Below are positions 18,566 through 25,303 of a stretch of 64,000 nucleotides of DNA, piece after piece. Below the pieces are notes generated by a model, which saw only the letters and a program-made list of their open reading frames with translations, ran no database searches and had not been told where the DNA came from. The stretch spans positions 124,001-188,000 of the forward strand of contig CBCTHE010000003.1 in assembly GCA_965146665.1 (NCBI GenBank). Direction: 5' to 3'. The stretch is from Ructibacterium sp965146665 (GTDB taxonomy: Bacteria; Bacillota; Clostridia; Monoglobales; Monoglobaceae). The translations under genes were made by a program, and so were the position numbers. How positions within the stretch are numbered: the stretch's first letter is position 1; the number at the start of each line of letters is the position of its first letter.

Positions 18566-18874
18566 TCATTTCTTCAAGCCCTTCGCCAAGTTGATAAGGC
18601 TGTCGAGTTGCTCGTTGCTCAGTGTCTTGGCAATCTCGAACAACTCCTTGGCTTTCGATGGATTGTTGGAATCCTCATCAAAGAAGTCCTTTGGGGTGAT
18701 TCCAAGGTACTCACAGATAAAGAATATCCCAGAGAGTGAGGGCATTGATTTTCCGCTCTCGATATTATTGATATATCCGGGGTTTTGTCCCATAGATAGA
18801 CTCATGTCACGAGCAGACACACCCTTTTCTCCACGCAACTTTGCCAAGCGAAGGGAAAAATCCTTCTCGGTCAT
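18566..18874 (-). CDS. XRE-family regulator
   Basis: The 102-residue protein has an N-terminal helix-turn-helix (residues 8-60, with VSARDMSLSMGQNPGYINNIESGK) of the Cro/C1 type and a short helical tail. Its ATG is preceded by AAAGGTGG on the minus strand. It is transcribed away from the SLOG gene at 19001 and has its own terminator. It probably regulates itself and perhaps the divergent SLOG gene or the tra operon; no operator is obvious. Confidence 0.87.
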   Translation of the reverse strand: MTEKDFSLRLAKLRGEKGVSARDMSLSMGQNPGYINNIESGKSMPSLSGIFFICEYLGITPKDFFDEDSNNPSKAKELFEIAKTLSNEQLDSLINLAKGLKK

Positions 18875-18949
18875 TCTTGAATCACCACCTTTTATTACAT
18901 TTTAACCCATATAGGCGGATAAAATGTGGGCGGTGGGGCTGTAATCGTC

Positions 18950-18978
18950 TTGATATATTGGTTTATAGATGTTATGAT
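18950..18978 (+). promoter_or_regulatory. sigma70-type promoter for the SLOG gene
   Basis: TTGATA at 18950-18955 and TATGAT at 18973-18978 are 17 bases apart. The predicted transcript starts about 15 bases before the ATG at 19001, which supports that start over the upstream in-frame one. Confidence 0.65.
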
Positions 18979-19000
18979 AGCTTGGGGTGGTGGTTTTAAG

Positions 19001-19489
19001 ATGACAGAGCAGGAAAAGCGGCTAAGAAGGTGTTGTTTTACTGGGCATAGACCACAAAAGCTGCATCGAGCAGAAATTGACATCAAAAGGGATCTGGAGG
19101 AAGCAATTAAGAGTGCTATATCGAGCGGATACAGTACATTTATAACTGGAATGGCTTATGGAGTAGACATCTGGGCTGGAGAGATAGTGGTACGGCTCAG
19201 AGAGACTAATCCTGATTTGCATTTAATCGCTGCGATACCATTTCCTGATTTCAGCGCTCGATGGTCGAGTGAGTGGAAAGGGCGATATGATGAACTGCTC
19301 AAGAGGGCGGATTTGATTAAGGTCATTTGTCCGTCCTATAATGCAGAAGCATATCAGCGCAGAAATGAGTGGATGGTAGACCATTCGGCTCATGTTATAG
19401 CTGTGTTCAACGAAGAGAAGGGTGGGACTAAGAATACGGTGGACTATGCTGAGAAGCATGGAGTTCAGATAGAAATAATTAAGGCATAG
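19001..19489 (+). CDS. SLOG-family protein (YpsA/DprA-like Rossmann fold)
   Basis: The 162-residue protein carries the marks of a SLOG/DUF1273-type nucleotide-binding protein: CCFTGHRPQKL near residue 10, ITGMAYGVDIWAGE near residue 48, and GTKNTVDYAEKHG near the end. SLOG proteins bind nucleotides or NAD-derived ligands, and several work in phage-defence or stress circuits. Its partner may be the unknown gene 14 bases downstream. The ATG at 19001 follows GGGGTGGTGG and fits the promoter spacing. The role inside the ICE is not known. Confidence 0.8.
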   Translation: MTEQEKRLRRCCFTGHRPQKLHRAEIDIKRDLEEAIKSAISSGYSTFITGMAYGVDIWAGEIVVRLRETNPDLHLIAAIPFPDFSARWSSEWKGRYDELLKRADLIKVICPSYNAEAYQRRNEWMVDHSAHVIAVFNEEKGGTKNTVDYAEKHGVQIEIIKA

Positions 19490-19502
19490 GGGGAATGCGA
19501 GA

Positions 19503-19964
19503 ATGTCTATGATATATGAAAGGCACTATCCTCACCAATCCTTAGAGGAGATGATGAAAGAGTTTGAGAAATACGAAAAAGAATGGGTTAGCTCACCAGA
19601 CTATAAGCCAGCGCCATCCTTTGAGGAGTTCTATAGCGAAATAATGATGAACCGCACCATGATTCTTCTCCCTCATAAATTGAGGGGGGCAAATGACTTC
19701 ATAAAACTTGCTATAAAGACATCAATGATATATGAGATTGACACGAAGATAGTGGAAAATGATAGCCATATAGCAGTTGATTACTCATTTGATTGCGCCG
19801 GTGATATGTTCTTTTTGATTCCGCTTTTTCGACTGGCAGACAGTATATCCTTCTTTACGGGCATAAACGGGTTTGAGATTACAATATCGCTTGATTATTA
19901 CACTCACGCTGTTTATGACAAGAATCGACTTCTTCACCCGCAAGACTTGGAGGAGGATATATAA
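19503..19964 (+). CDS. unknown protein next to SLOG
   Basis: This is a 153-residue soluble protein of no family I recognise. The N-terminal 40 residues are charged and helical (HQSLEEMMKEFEKYEKEW). The C-terminal part looks beta-rich, with FEITISLDYYTHAVYDKN near residue 125. It has a ribosome site (GGGGGAATG) and lies 14 bases after the SLOG gene, so the two are probably one operon. The last 30 codons are duplicated in a decayed copy just downstream. Confidence 0.6.
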   Translation: MSMIYERHYPHQSLEEMMKEFEKYEKEWVSSPDYKPAPSFEEFYSEIMMNRTMILLPHKLRGANDFIKLAIKTSMIYEIDTKIVENDSHIAVDYSFDCAGDMFFLIPLFRLADSISFFTGINGFEITISLDYYTHAVYDKNRLLHPQDLEEDI

Positions 19965-20106
19965 AGACATCTTGCTATTTTTAGACTGGAAAGGGCGAAA
20001 TCTCGCTGTGTATCGAAACATGATATGCTATGAGATTACAATATCGATTGATTTCTACACTCATGCTGAGTTTCTACAGGGACGGTTGCTACAACATAAT
20101 ATTTAG
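19962..20106 (+). pseudogene. 3' remnant of a paralogue of the 19503 gene
   Basis: In a different frame from the gene ahead, this stretch encodes MICYEITISIDFYTHAEF and then GRLLQHNI, closely matching FEITISLDYYTHAVYD and NRLLHPQ at the end of the 19503 protein. At DNA level 16 bases are identical (19874-19889 and 20031-20046), and 34 of the first 38 match. No start codon or ribosome site serves it. I read it as the tail of a second copy whose front has been lost. Confidence 0.55.
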
Positions 20107-20166
20107 GTTCTGAAAAGCTTTATCTACACCCTCAAAAAAATTTTTTCTGATCTGAGCAAAAACCCA

Positions 20167-20219
20167 TTGACAAATCTCTATGTGCCGCATATAATAACAT
20201 ATAGACAAATCTCTATGTG
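20167..20219 (+). promoter_or_regulatory. consensus promoter with repeated ArsR operator
   Basis: TTGACA (20167-20172) and TATAAT (20190-20195) are separated by 17 bases, a perfect sigma70-type promoter. The 16-base word GACAAATCTCTATGTG occurs twice, at 20169-20184 (inside the promoter) and at 20204-20219 (just after the expected transcript start). This is the layout of a repressor site for the ArsR encoded immediately downstream. Confidence 0.85.
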
Positions 20220-20229
20220 AGGTGACGGC

Positions 20230-20544
20230 ATGGAACTGGACGAAAAGAAGCTGCCTGTCATTTTCAAAGCGTTTTGCGACGAAAACCGTATTCGGATTTT
20301 GAAGCAGTTGCTGACAGGTGAAAAATGCGCCTGCGTCTTGCTGGACGATCTGCACATCACGCAGCCTACCTTATCCCACCACATGAAAACTCTATGTGAT
20401 TCCGGGGTTGTTGTGGGACGCAAAGAGGGAAAGTGGACACACTATTCCATATCGCCAGAGGGTGCAAATTACGCAATGGAATGTTTACTGGCTCTAACGA
20501 CAGTAGACGGAATTACAAGCGATAAGTCGTGTTGTGAAAGGTAA
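20230..20544 (+). CDS. arsR: ArsR-family arsenic-responsive repressor
   Basis: The 104-residue winged-helix repressor has the arsenite-binding pair as C33-A-C35 (EKCACVLLDDL) at the start of the recognition region, and a helix-turn-helix (THPTL-like ITQPTLSHHMKTL) at residues 47-60. An additional CC lies near the C-terminus (SDKSCCER). Arsenite binding would release it from the repeated operator in its own promoter. It heads the arsenic operon that continues to 24805. Confidence 0.93.
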   Translation: MELDEKKLPVIFKAFCDENRIRILKQLLTGEKCACVLLDDLHITQPTLSHHMKTLCDSGVVVGRKEGKWTHYSISPEGANYAMECLLALTTVDGITSDKSCCER

Positions 20545-20612
20545 GGAAGTTAAATACTTTTCCGCACGACTTATCAAAGCCGCTACAAATAGAGATATTT
20601 CTATATATCTAT
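20521..20612 (+). promoter_or_regulatory. inverted repeat and second ArsR-like site before the permease
   Basis: GATAAGTCGTG (20521-20531) and CACGACTTATC (20565-20575) form an 11-bp inverted repeat around the end of arsR. Shorter complementary stretches inside it would extend the stem, so the mRNA could fold here. Following it, AATAGAGATATTTCTAT at about 20587-20603 shares the AGAGAT core of the arsR operator in inverted form. It may be an internal control point that separates arsR from the rest of the operon. Confidence 0.45.
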
Positions 20613-20628
20613 ATTTAGGAGGACATTT

Positions 20629-21642
20629 ATGAACGCAATCAAAACAGGGTGGGATTTCTTTCAAAATGAAGTTCTCGGTATGAGCTGGCTTAACCGTTTG
20701 CTCGGAAACCTGCTCAACACTTTAGGGTTGGACACCACAGGAAAGATTGGTGGCAGTGTTCAATTCTTCATCTATGACACCATCAAAATCATGGTGCTGC
20801 TGGGTGTTTTAATTCTGCTGATTTCGTACATTCAAAGCTATTTCCCGCCTGAAAGGACAAAGAAAATCCTCGGACGCTTTCATGGCATTGGCGCAAACAT
20901 CATTGCTGCCCTACTCGGCACAGTTACACCGTTCTGCTCCTGCTCGTCGATTCCTTTGTTCATTGGCTTTACAAGCGCAGGCTTGCCTCTTGGTGTTACC
21001 TTTTCTTTTTTGATTTCTTCACCTATGGTAGATCTCGGCTCACTTGTGTTGCTGATGAGCATTTTCGGCTGGAAGGTTGCCGTTGTATATGTCCTGCTGG
21101 GACTGGTAATCGCCGTAGTCGGTGGTACTCTGATTGAGAAACTGCACCTTGAAAACTATGTGGAGGAGTTTATCCGTAACGGTAACGCTCTGGATGTCCC
21201 ACAAGAGGAGCTTCACTTCAAAGACCGCATGAAGTTTGCTTGGGAGCAGGTCGTTGAAACGGCAAAAAAGGTTGCTCCTTATGTGTTGATCGGTGTGGGT
21301 ATCGGTGCTTTTATTCACAACTGGATTCCCGAAGATTTTATTGTTCGTGTACTTGGCACAGGTAATCCGTTTGGTGTCGTTCTTGCCACCGTTGCCGGCG
21401 TTCCCATGTACGCAGATATTTTCGGCACAATTCCCATTGCAGAAGCTCTGCTTGCAAAGGGCGCACAGCTTGGCGTTGTCCTGTCTTTTATGATGGGCGT
21501 CACTACTTTGTCGCTGCCCTCTATGATTATGCTGAAAAAGGCGGTAAAGCCGAAGCTGCTGGGTATCTTCATTGCAATTTGTACGGTAGGCATTATTATC
21601 GTTGGCTATTTCTTCAATGCAGTTTCGTATCTTCTTGTGTAA
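20629..21642 (+). CDS. ArsP-like organoarsenical permease (DUF318 family)
   Basis: The 337-residue protein has about eight membrane segments and the family motif TPFCSCSSIPLF near residue 101. It belongs to the permease family of ArsP (trivalent organoarsenical efflux) and the related SO_0444 metal exporters. Its place directly after arsR and ahead of acr3 and arsC supports an arsenic substrate. Methylarsenite rather than inorganic arsenite would be expected, since acr3 covers the latter. It has a strong AGGAGGAC ribosome site. Confidence 0.85.
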   Translation: MNAIKTGWDFFQNEVLGMSWLNRLLGNLLNTLGLDTTGKIGGSVQFFIYDTIKIMVLLGVLILLISYIQSYFPPERTKKILGRFHGIGANIIAALLGTVTPFCSCSSIPLFIGFTSAGLPLGVTFSFLISSPMVDLGSLVLLMSIFGWKVAVVYVLLGLVIAVVGGTLIEKLHLENYVEEFIRNGNALDVPQEELHFKDRMKFAWEQVVETAKKVAPYVLIGVGIGAFIHNWIPEDFIVRVLGTGNPFGVVLATVAGVPMYADIFGTIPIAEALLAKGAQLGVVLSFMMGVTTLSLPSMIMLKKAVKPKLLGIFIAICTVGIIIVGYFFNAVSYLLV

Positions 21643-21655
21643 AGGGGGTACATCA

Positions 21656-22228
21656 ATGGAAAAAAGAAAATCCCTCTTTATTAAAATCCTTGTGCCGTTC
21701 CTTATCATTGCGGCAATCGGTATCTTGTGGCTTGTTAAAAACAATTCGGATAAGACTGTGGATAATGACTTGCCGCAGAATGTGCAGAGTGCTGCTGATT
21801 TGCCAGAGCATTTACAGGACGCAGATTTTTCTCTTGAAGTAACTGCCGAGGTTGATTTTGCTGCATTGGCAGAATACGACATACCAGTAATCGTTGACTA
21901 TGGATCGGATTCATGTATTCCCTGCAAGCAAATGGCTCCCGCATTGATAACACTAAATGAAGAAATGTACGGGAAAGCCTTTGTAAAGTTTGCTGATGTG
22001 TGGGTATATACCGATGCTGCCAATAATGTGCCAGTGCAGGTTATCCCGACACAAGTTCTGTTCAATGCTGATGGTACGCCGTTTGTCCCCAGCGACAGCC
22101 TCGCCAAAGAAATTGCTTTCACCATGTATAACGACAGAACAAGCGGCGACCATGTTTTTACAGTTCACCAAGGCGGTTTAACAGAAGATCAAATGCGAAT
22201 GATTTTAGCAGAAATGGGGGTGGAATGA
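21656..22228 (+). CDS. membrane-anchored thioredoxin-like protein
   Basis: The 190-residue protein has a single N-terminal membrane segment (FIKILVPFLIIAAIGILWLV) and a thioredoxin fold outside the membrane, with the active pair CIPC near residue 88 (in SDSCIPCKQM). The ATG at 21656 follows AAAGGGGG. Directly downstream is a CcdA-type electron carrier, which would keep this CxxC reduced. In the arsenic operon it could reduce arsenicals or protect the transporters at the cell surface. Confidence 0.82.
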   Translation: MEKRKSLFIKILVPFLIIAAIGILWLVKNNSDKTVDNDLPQNVQSAADLPEHLQDADFSLEVTAEVDFAALAEYDIPVIVDYGSDSCIPCKQMAPALITLNEEMYGKAFVKFADVWVYTDAANNVPVQVIPTQVLFNADGTPFVPSDSLAKEIAFTMYNDRTSGDHVFTVHQGGLTEDQMRMILAEMGVE

Positions 22229-22229
22229 T

Positions 22230-22922
22230 TTGATTGACGCTTGGCTAAATCAGATAGCTGAGGCAATCAGCGGCAATATGTGGCTTGCACCTATTCTCGC
22301 TTTAGTAGCTGGGATTTTAACATCATTTACACCCTGCTCTTTGTCAAGCGTTCCGCTGATTGTTGGCTATGTAGGCGGTGTTGGAGCAAAAAACACGAAG
22401 CGAGCATTTGCGTATTCAGCGGTTTTTTCGTTGGGGACTGCAATTACTTTCATTGCGCTTGGTATCATAGCAACCTCGGCGGGAAAGCTGCTGGGCAATT
22501 CGTCGCCCCTGTGGTATTTAGTTCTTGGTGTGTTAATGGTATTGATGGCATTGCAGACTTGGGGGATATTCAATTTTATCCCGTCTGTAAATCTATTATC
22601 TAAAAGCAAGAAGCGTGGTTTTCTCGGAGCATTTCTTGCTGGAATATTGGGCGGGATATTCTCGTCACCCTGTTCGACTCCTGTATTGATCGCACTGCTT
22701 GCGATTGTCGCAGGCAACGGAAGTCTGCCATGGGGCATACTGCTCATGCTGTTGTATTCCATCGGGCATAGTGCGCTGGTGATAGCGGCAGGTACTTCCA
22801 TCGGTTTTGTACAGAGGATCAATGCAAATGAGAGCTATTCAAAAGTCGGAACAGTATTGAAAATCATAATGGGTGCTGCTATCCTGTTGATTGGACTCTA
22901 TATGTTTTGGCTTGCATTTTAA
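22230..22922 (+). CDS. ccdA: CcdA/DsbD-type transmembrane thiol-electron carrier
   Basis: The 230-residue protein has six membrane segments, with the two conserved cysteines in FTPCSLSSVP near residue 36 and SSPCSTPVL near residue 149. It moves electrons from cytoplasmic thioredoxin to outer thiol proteins. It starts with TTG right after the stop of the thioredoxin gene (GGGGGTGG ribosome site), so the two form one redox unit. Confidence 0.87.
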   Translation: MIDAWLNQIAEAISGNMWLAPILALVAGILTSFTPCSLSSVPLIVGYVGGVGAKNTKRAFAYSAVFSLGTAITFIALGIIATSAGKLLGNSSPLWYLVLGVLMVLMALQTWGIFNFIPSVNLLSKSKKRGFLGAFLAGILGGIFSSPCSTPVLIALLAIVAGNGSLPWGILLMLLYSIGHSALVIAAGTSIGFVQRINANESYSKVGTVLKIIMGAAILLIGLYMFWLAF

Positions 22923-22949
22923 CTAAACTTATTTTGGAGGTAATTGATT

Positions 22950-23360
22950 ATGGCACTGTTCAACTTTGGTAAGAAGGAAGAGGAAAAGAAAGTTCCGACT
23001 TGCTGCTGCGGTGGCGAGGAAACTGGGGTGGAGGAAACTACCTCTTGTTGCTGTGGATCTGATTCTGAAGCAGAAGTGGTCTCCTCCTGTTGCTGTGGCG
23101 AACCTGTGGACGGAATCTGCTGCATTAAGGTGTTGGGTGCAGGCTGCAAATCCTGCCACGAGCAGTACGAACACGCAAAGCAGGCAGTCAAGTCCATGGG
23201 GCTTGATCTGGAGGTGGAGTATATCACCGACATGGAGAAAGTGATGACTTATGGCGTCATGAGTATGCCTGCTCTTGTTGTGAATGAAAAGGTCGTGTCT
23301 ATGGGAAAGGTTCTCAAGGCGGCTGATGTGGAAAAACTGCTGCACAAATTAGGGTTCTAA
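22950..23360 (+). CDS. Cys-rich small thioredoxin (CCCG repeats)
   Basis: The 136-residue cytoplasmic protein has a novel-looking N-terminal 55 residues with three CCCG blocks (CCCGGEE, CCCGSDS, CCCGEP) separated by acidic linkers. A glutaredoxin-like thioredoxin_3 domain follows, with the pair CKSC near residue 68. The CCC blocks look like metalloid-binding sites that could capture arsenite and pass it to Acr3, or act as a reductant for ArsC. The start ATG at 22950 follows TTGGAGG. The fused arrangement is known in some arsenic operons; its function is not firmly established. Confidence 0.8.
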   Translation: MALFNFGKKEEEKKVPTCCCGGEETGVEETTSCCCGSDSEAEVVSSCCCGEPVDGICCIKVLGAGCKSCHEQYEHAKQAVKSMGLDLEVEYITDMEKVMTYGVMSMPALVVNEKVVSMGKVLKAADVEKLLHKLGF

Positions 23361-23379
23361 AGAAGAAAGGCGGTTTCCC

Positions 23380-24429
23380 ATGAGCAAGGAAAAAGGCGCT
23401 ATAAGCGTATTTCAGAAATACCTGACAGTTTGGGTTGTCCTCTGTATGGCTGTTGGCGTTCTGATTGGCAAATATCTTCCGGGCGTTCCAGACTTCCTCA
23501 ATCGGTTTGAGTATGCCAAGGTATCTATCCCCATGGCAATTCTCATTTGGTTTATGATCTATCCGATGATGATGAAAGTGGATTTTCAGAGCATTCGGAA
23601 TGTGGGGAGAAACCCCAAAGGGCTGTTTGTGACTTGGATCACAAATTGGCTTATCAAACCGTTTACCATGTATGGAATTGCCAGCTTGTTCTTCTTCGTG
23701 ATTTTTAAGGCGTTTATAACGCCTGACCTTGCAACAGAATATTTGGCGGGAGCTGTTCTGCTTGGAGCTGCACCCTGTACGGCTATGGTGTTTGTATGGA
23801 GCAGTCTTACAAAAGGCGACCCTGCTTATACTGTCGTACAGGTTGCAACAAATGACTTAATTATCCTTGTTGCCTTTGTACCGATTGTAAAGTTCCTGCT
23901 TGGGGTATCAAATGTCGTTGTGCCATGGGACACTCTCATTCTCTCGGTGGTGCTGTTTGTTGTAATACCGCTTGCCGGAGGAATGGCGACACGCTCCATC
24001 GTTGTAAGACGGAAAGGTAAAGCCTATTTTGAAAACACCTTCGTGAAGAAGTTTGACGGAATTACCACGATTGGTTTGCTGCTTACTCTGATAATGATAT
24101 TCTCGTTTCAGGGTAACATCATTCTGGAAAATCCACTTCATATTATTCTGATTGCGGTGCCGTTAATTCTGCAAACATTCCTGATCTTTGCGATAGCTTA
24201 TGTGGCTTGTAGACTTTTGAAGCTACCATACAAAATCGCAGCACCAGCCGGAATGATCGGAGCATCAAACTTCTTTGAGCTTGCCGTTGCGGTTGCAATC
24301 GCACTATTTGGAACAACCTCGCCCGCAGCATTGGCTACTACGGTGGGTGTGTTGACAGAAGTACCTGTTATGCTCTTTCTTGTGAAAATTGCCAATCGGA
24401 CGAAAGGATGGTTCAAGAATGAGCAATAA
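23380..24429 (+). CDS. acr3: Acr3-family arsenite exporter
   Basis: The 349-residue protein has ten membrane segments and the Acr3 signature with the essential Cys in GAAPCTAMVFVWSSL near residue 131. It exports arsenite using the proton gradient. The ribosome site is AAGAAAGGCGG. It overlaps arsC by 11 bases, so reduction of arsenate and export are translationally linked. Confidence 0.93.
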   Translation: MSKEKGAISVFQKYLTVWVVLCMAVGVLIGKYLPGVPDFLNRFEYAKVSIPMAILIWFMIYPMMMKVDFQSIRNVGRNPKGLFVTWITNWLIKPFTMYGIASLFFFVIFKAFITPDLATEYLAGAVLLGAAPCTAMVFVWSSLTKGDPAYTVVQVATNDLIILVAFVPIVKFLLGVSNVVVPWDTLILSVVLFVVIPLAGGMATRSIVVRRKGKAYFENTFVKKFDGITTIGLLLTLIMIFSFQGNIILENPLHIILIAVPLILQTFLIFAIAYVACRLLKLPYKIAAPAGMIGASNFFELAVAVAIALFGTTSPAALATTVGVLTEVPVMLFLVKIANRTKGWFKNEQ

Positions 24430-24805
24430 GAAGGTAGCCTTTATCTGTGTTCACAATTCCTGCCGCAGCCAGATTGCAGAAGCACTTGGTAAGCATTTGG
24501 CAGGAGATAAATACGATTTTTATTCTGCTGGAACGGAAACCAAACGGCAAATCAATCAAGATGCTGTTAGATTGATGAAGCAGTTATACAACATTGACAT
24601 GGAAGAAACGCAGTACAGCAAGACGATTGCCCAAATCCCATCGCCTGATATTGCGATTTCAATGGGTTGTGATGTTGGCTGTCCTTTCATTGGCAGAGCA
24701 TTTGATGATGATTGGGAGTTGCCTGATCCGACAGGGGAAAGCGATGATGCCTTTATTGAGGTCATAAAACACATCGAACAAAAAATAACCTCAACATTTA
24801 TTTGA
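24419..24805 (+). CDS. arsC: arsenate reductase, thioredoxin-coupled type
   Basis: The 128-residue protein has the low-molecular-weight-phosphatase fold. Its nucleophilic P-loop is CVHNSCRS at residues 10-17, and a second redox pair lies in GCDVGCP near residue 80, as in the Bacillus/Staphylococcus pI258 class. It turns arsenate to arsenite for export by Acr3. I start it at the ATG at 24419, which overlaps acr3. Confidence 0.92.
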   Translation: MSNKKVAFICVHNSCRSQIAEALGKHLAGDKYDFYSAGTETKRQINQDAVRLMKQLYNIDMEETQYSKTIAQIPSPDIAISMGCDVGCPFIGRAFDDDWELPDPTGESDDAFIEVIKHIEQKITSTFI

Positions 24806-24811
24806 ATGAAA

Positions 24812-24856
24812 CAGTAACACCCTGCAAGACACAATCTGTCTTGCAGGGTGTTACTG
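24812..24856. terminator. 20-bp hairpin at the end of the arsenic operon
   Basis: The two arms 24812-24831 and 24837-24856 are exactly complementary over 20 bp, with a 5-base loop. It lies 6 bases after arsC and ahead of the leftward yolD fragment. T-runs are short on both sides, so it may work in both directions as a strong pause or stability element. Confidence 0.65.
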
Positions 24857-24911
24857 CGTATAGCATTGTTGAACAAGTGACATTCATAAATGGTTTATCC
24901 GGTATATATCT

Positions 24912-25303
24912 TTACTCAGTATTGTTCTCAAGGGTGCTAAACAATTCACCAGACAGCTCAATGATATTTGAAAAGGGGATTTCAATATCAGTATCAGTGA
25001 GTAGTAATCCTTCAATCTTTTTGAACCGTTTTATACTACCGGAAAACTCAACATAAGAACCGCCATCCTTTTTCTTGTCGGGTTCGTAATAGAGGATGTG
25101 TACGAGCGGTAGCCTTGCGATATGTTCTTGCAGAAAGTTAAGCCTTCTGTTTAGAACCTCATATTCATCATCGGAAAGCTCAACTCTCTGTTCTGTAACT
25201 CGTGCGGATTCTGCAACAAGACTATCATAGCCGGTAAGAGCGGCGAAAGGGGAGAACTGAGCCGCTCGATTAAGCCGGGACATTTGGGGGCGTTTTTGAG
25301 ATA
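24912..25303 (-). pseudogene. yolD: yolD, 3' part (split by IS256-family element)
   Basis: The frame encodes QKRPQMSRLNRAAQFSPF and on to the stop, the bulk of a YolD-like protein. The front 20 codons are at 26806-26865. Removing the insertion and one copy of the 8-bp duplication restores an unbroken frame of 147 codons, starting MSNGRTEYSDIIDHKHHVSQ. YolD-like proteins accompany Y-family polymerases as regulators. A shorter product from the internal ATG at 25283 (123 residues) remains possible if transcribed from inside the IS. Confidence 0.9.
25296..25303. repeat. 8-bp target duplication, left copy
   Basis: TTGAGATA here is repeated at 26806-26813, exactly bordering the insertion element. 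IS256-family elements typically make 8- or 9-bp duplications. Confidence 0.88.

Noticed and set aside
18926..19000. 25-codon N-terminal extension of the SLOG protein
   Set aside because: It starts before the predicted promoter, and the ATG at 19001 fits promoter and ribosome site.
22950..23360. Cys-triplet repeats as a possible CRISPR-like or tandem DNA repeat
   Set aside because: The units differ in spacing and sequence and are coding; no CRISPR array is present in the window.
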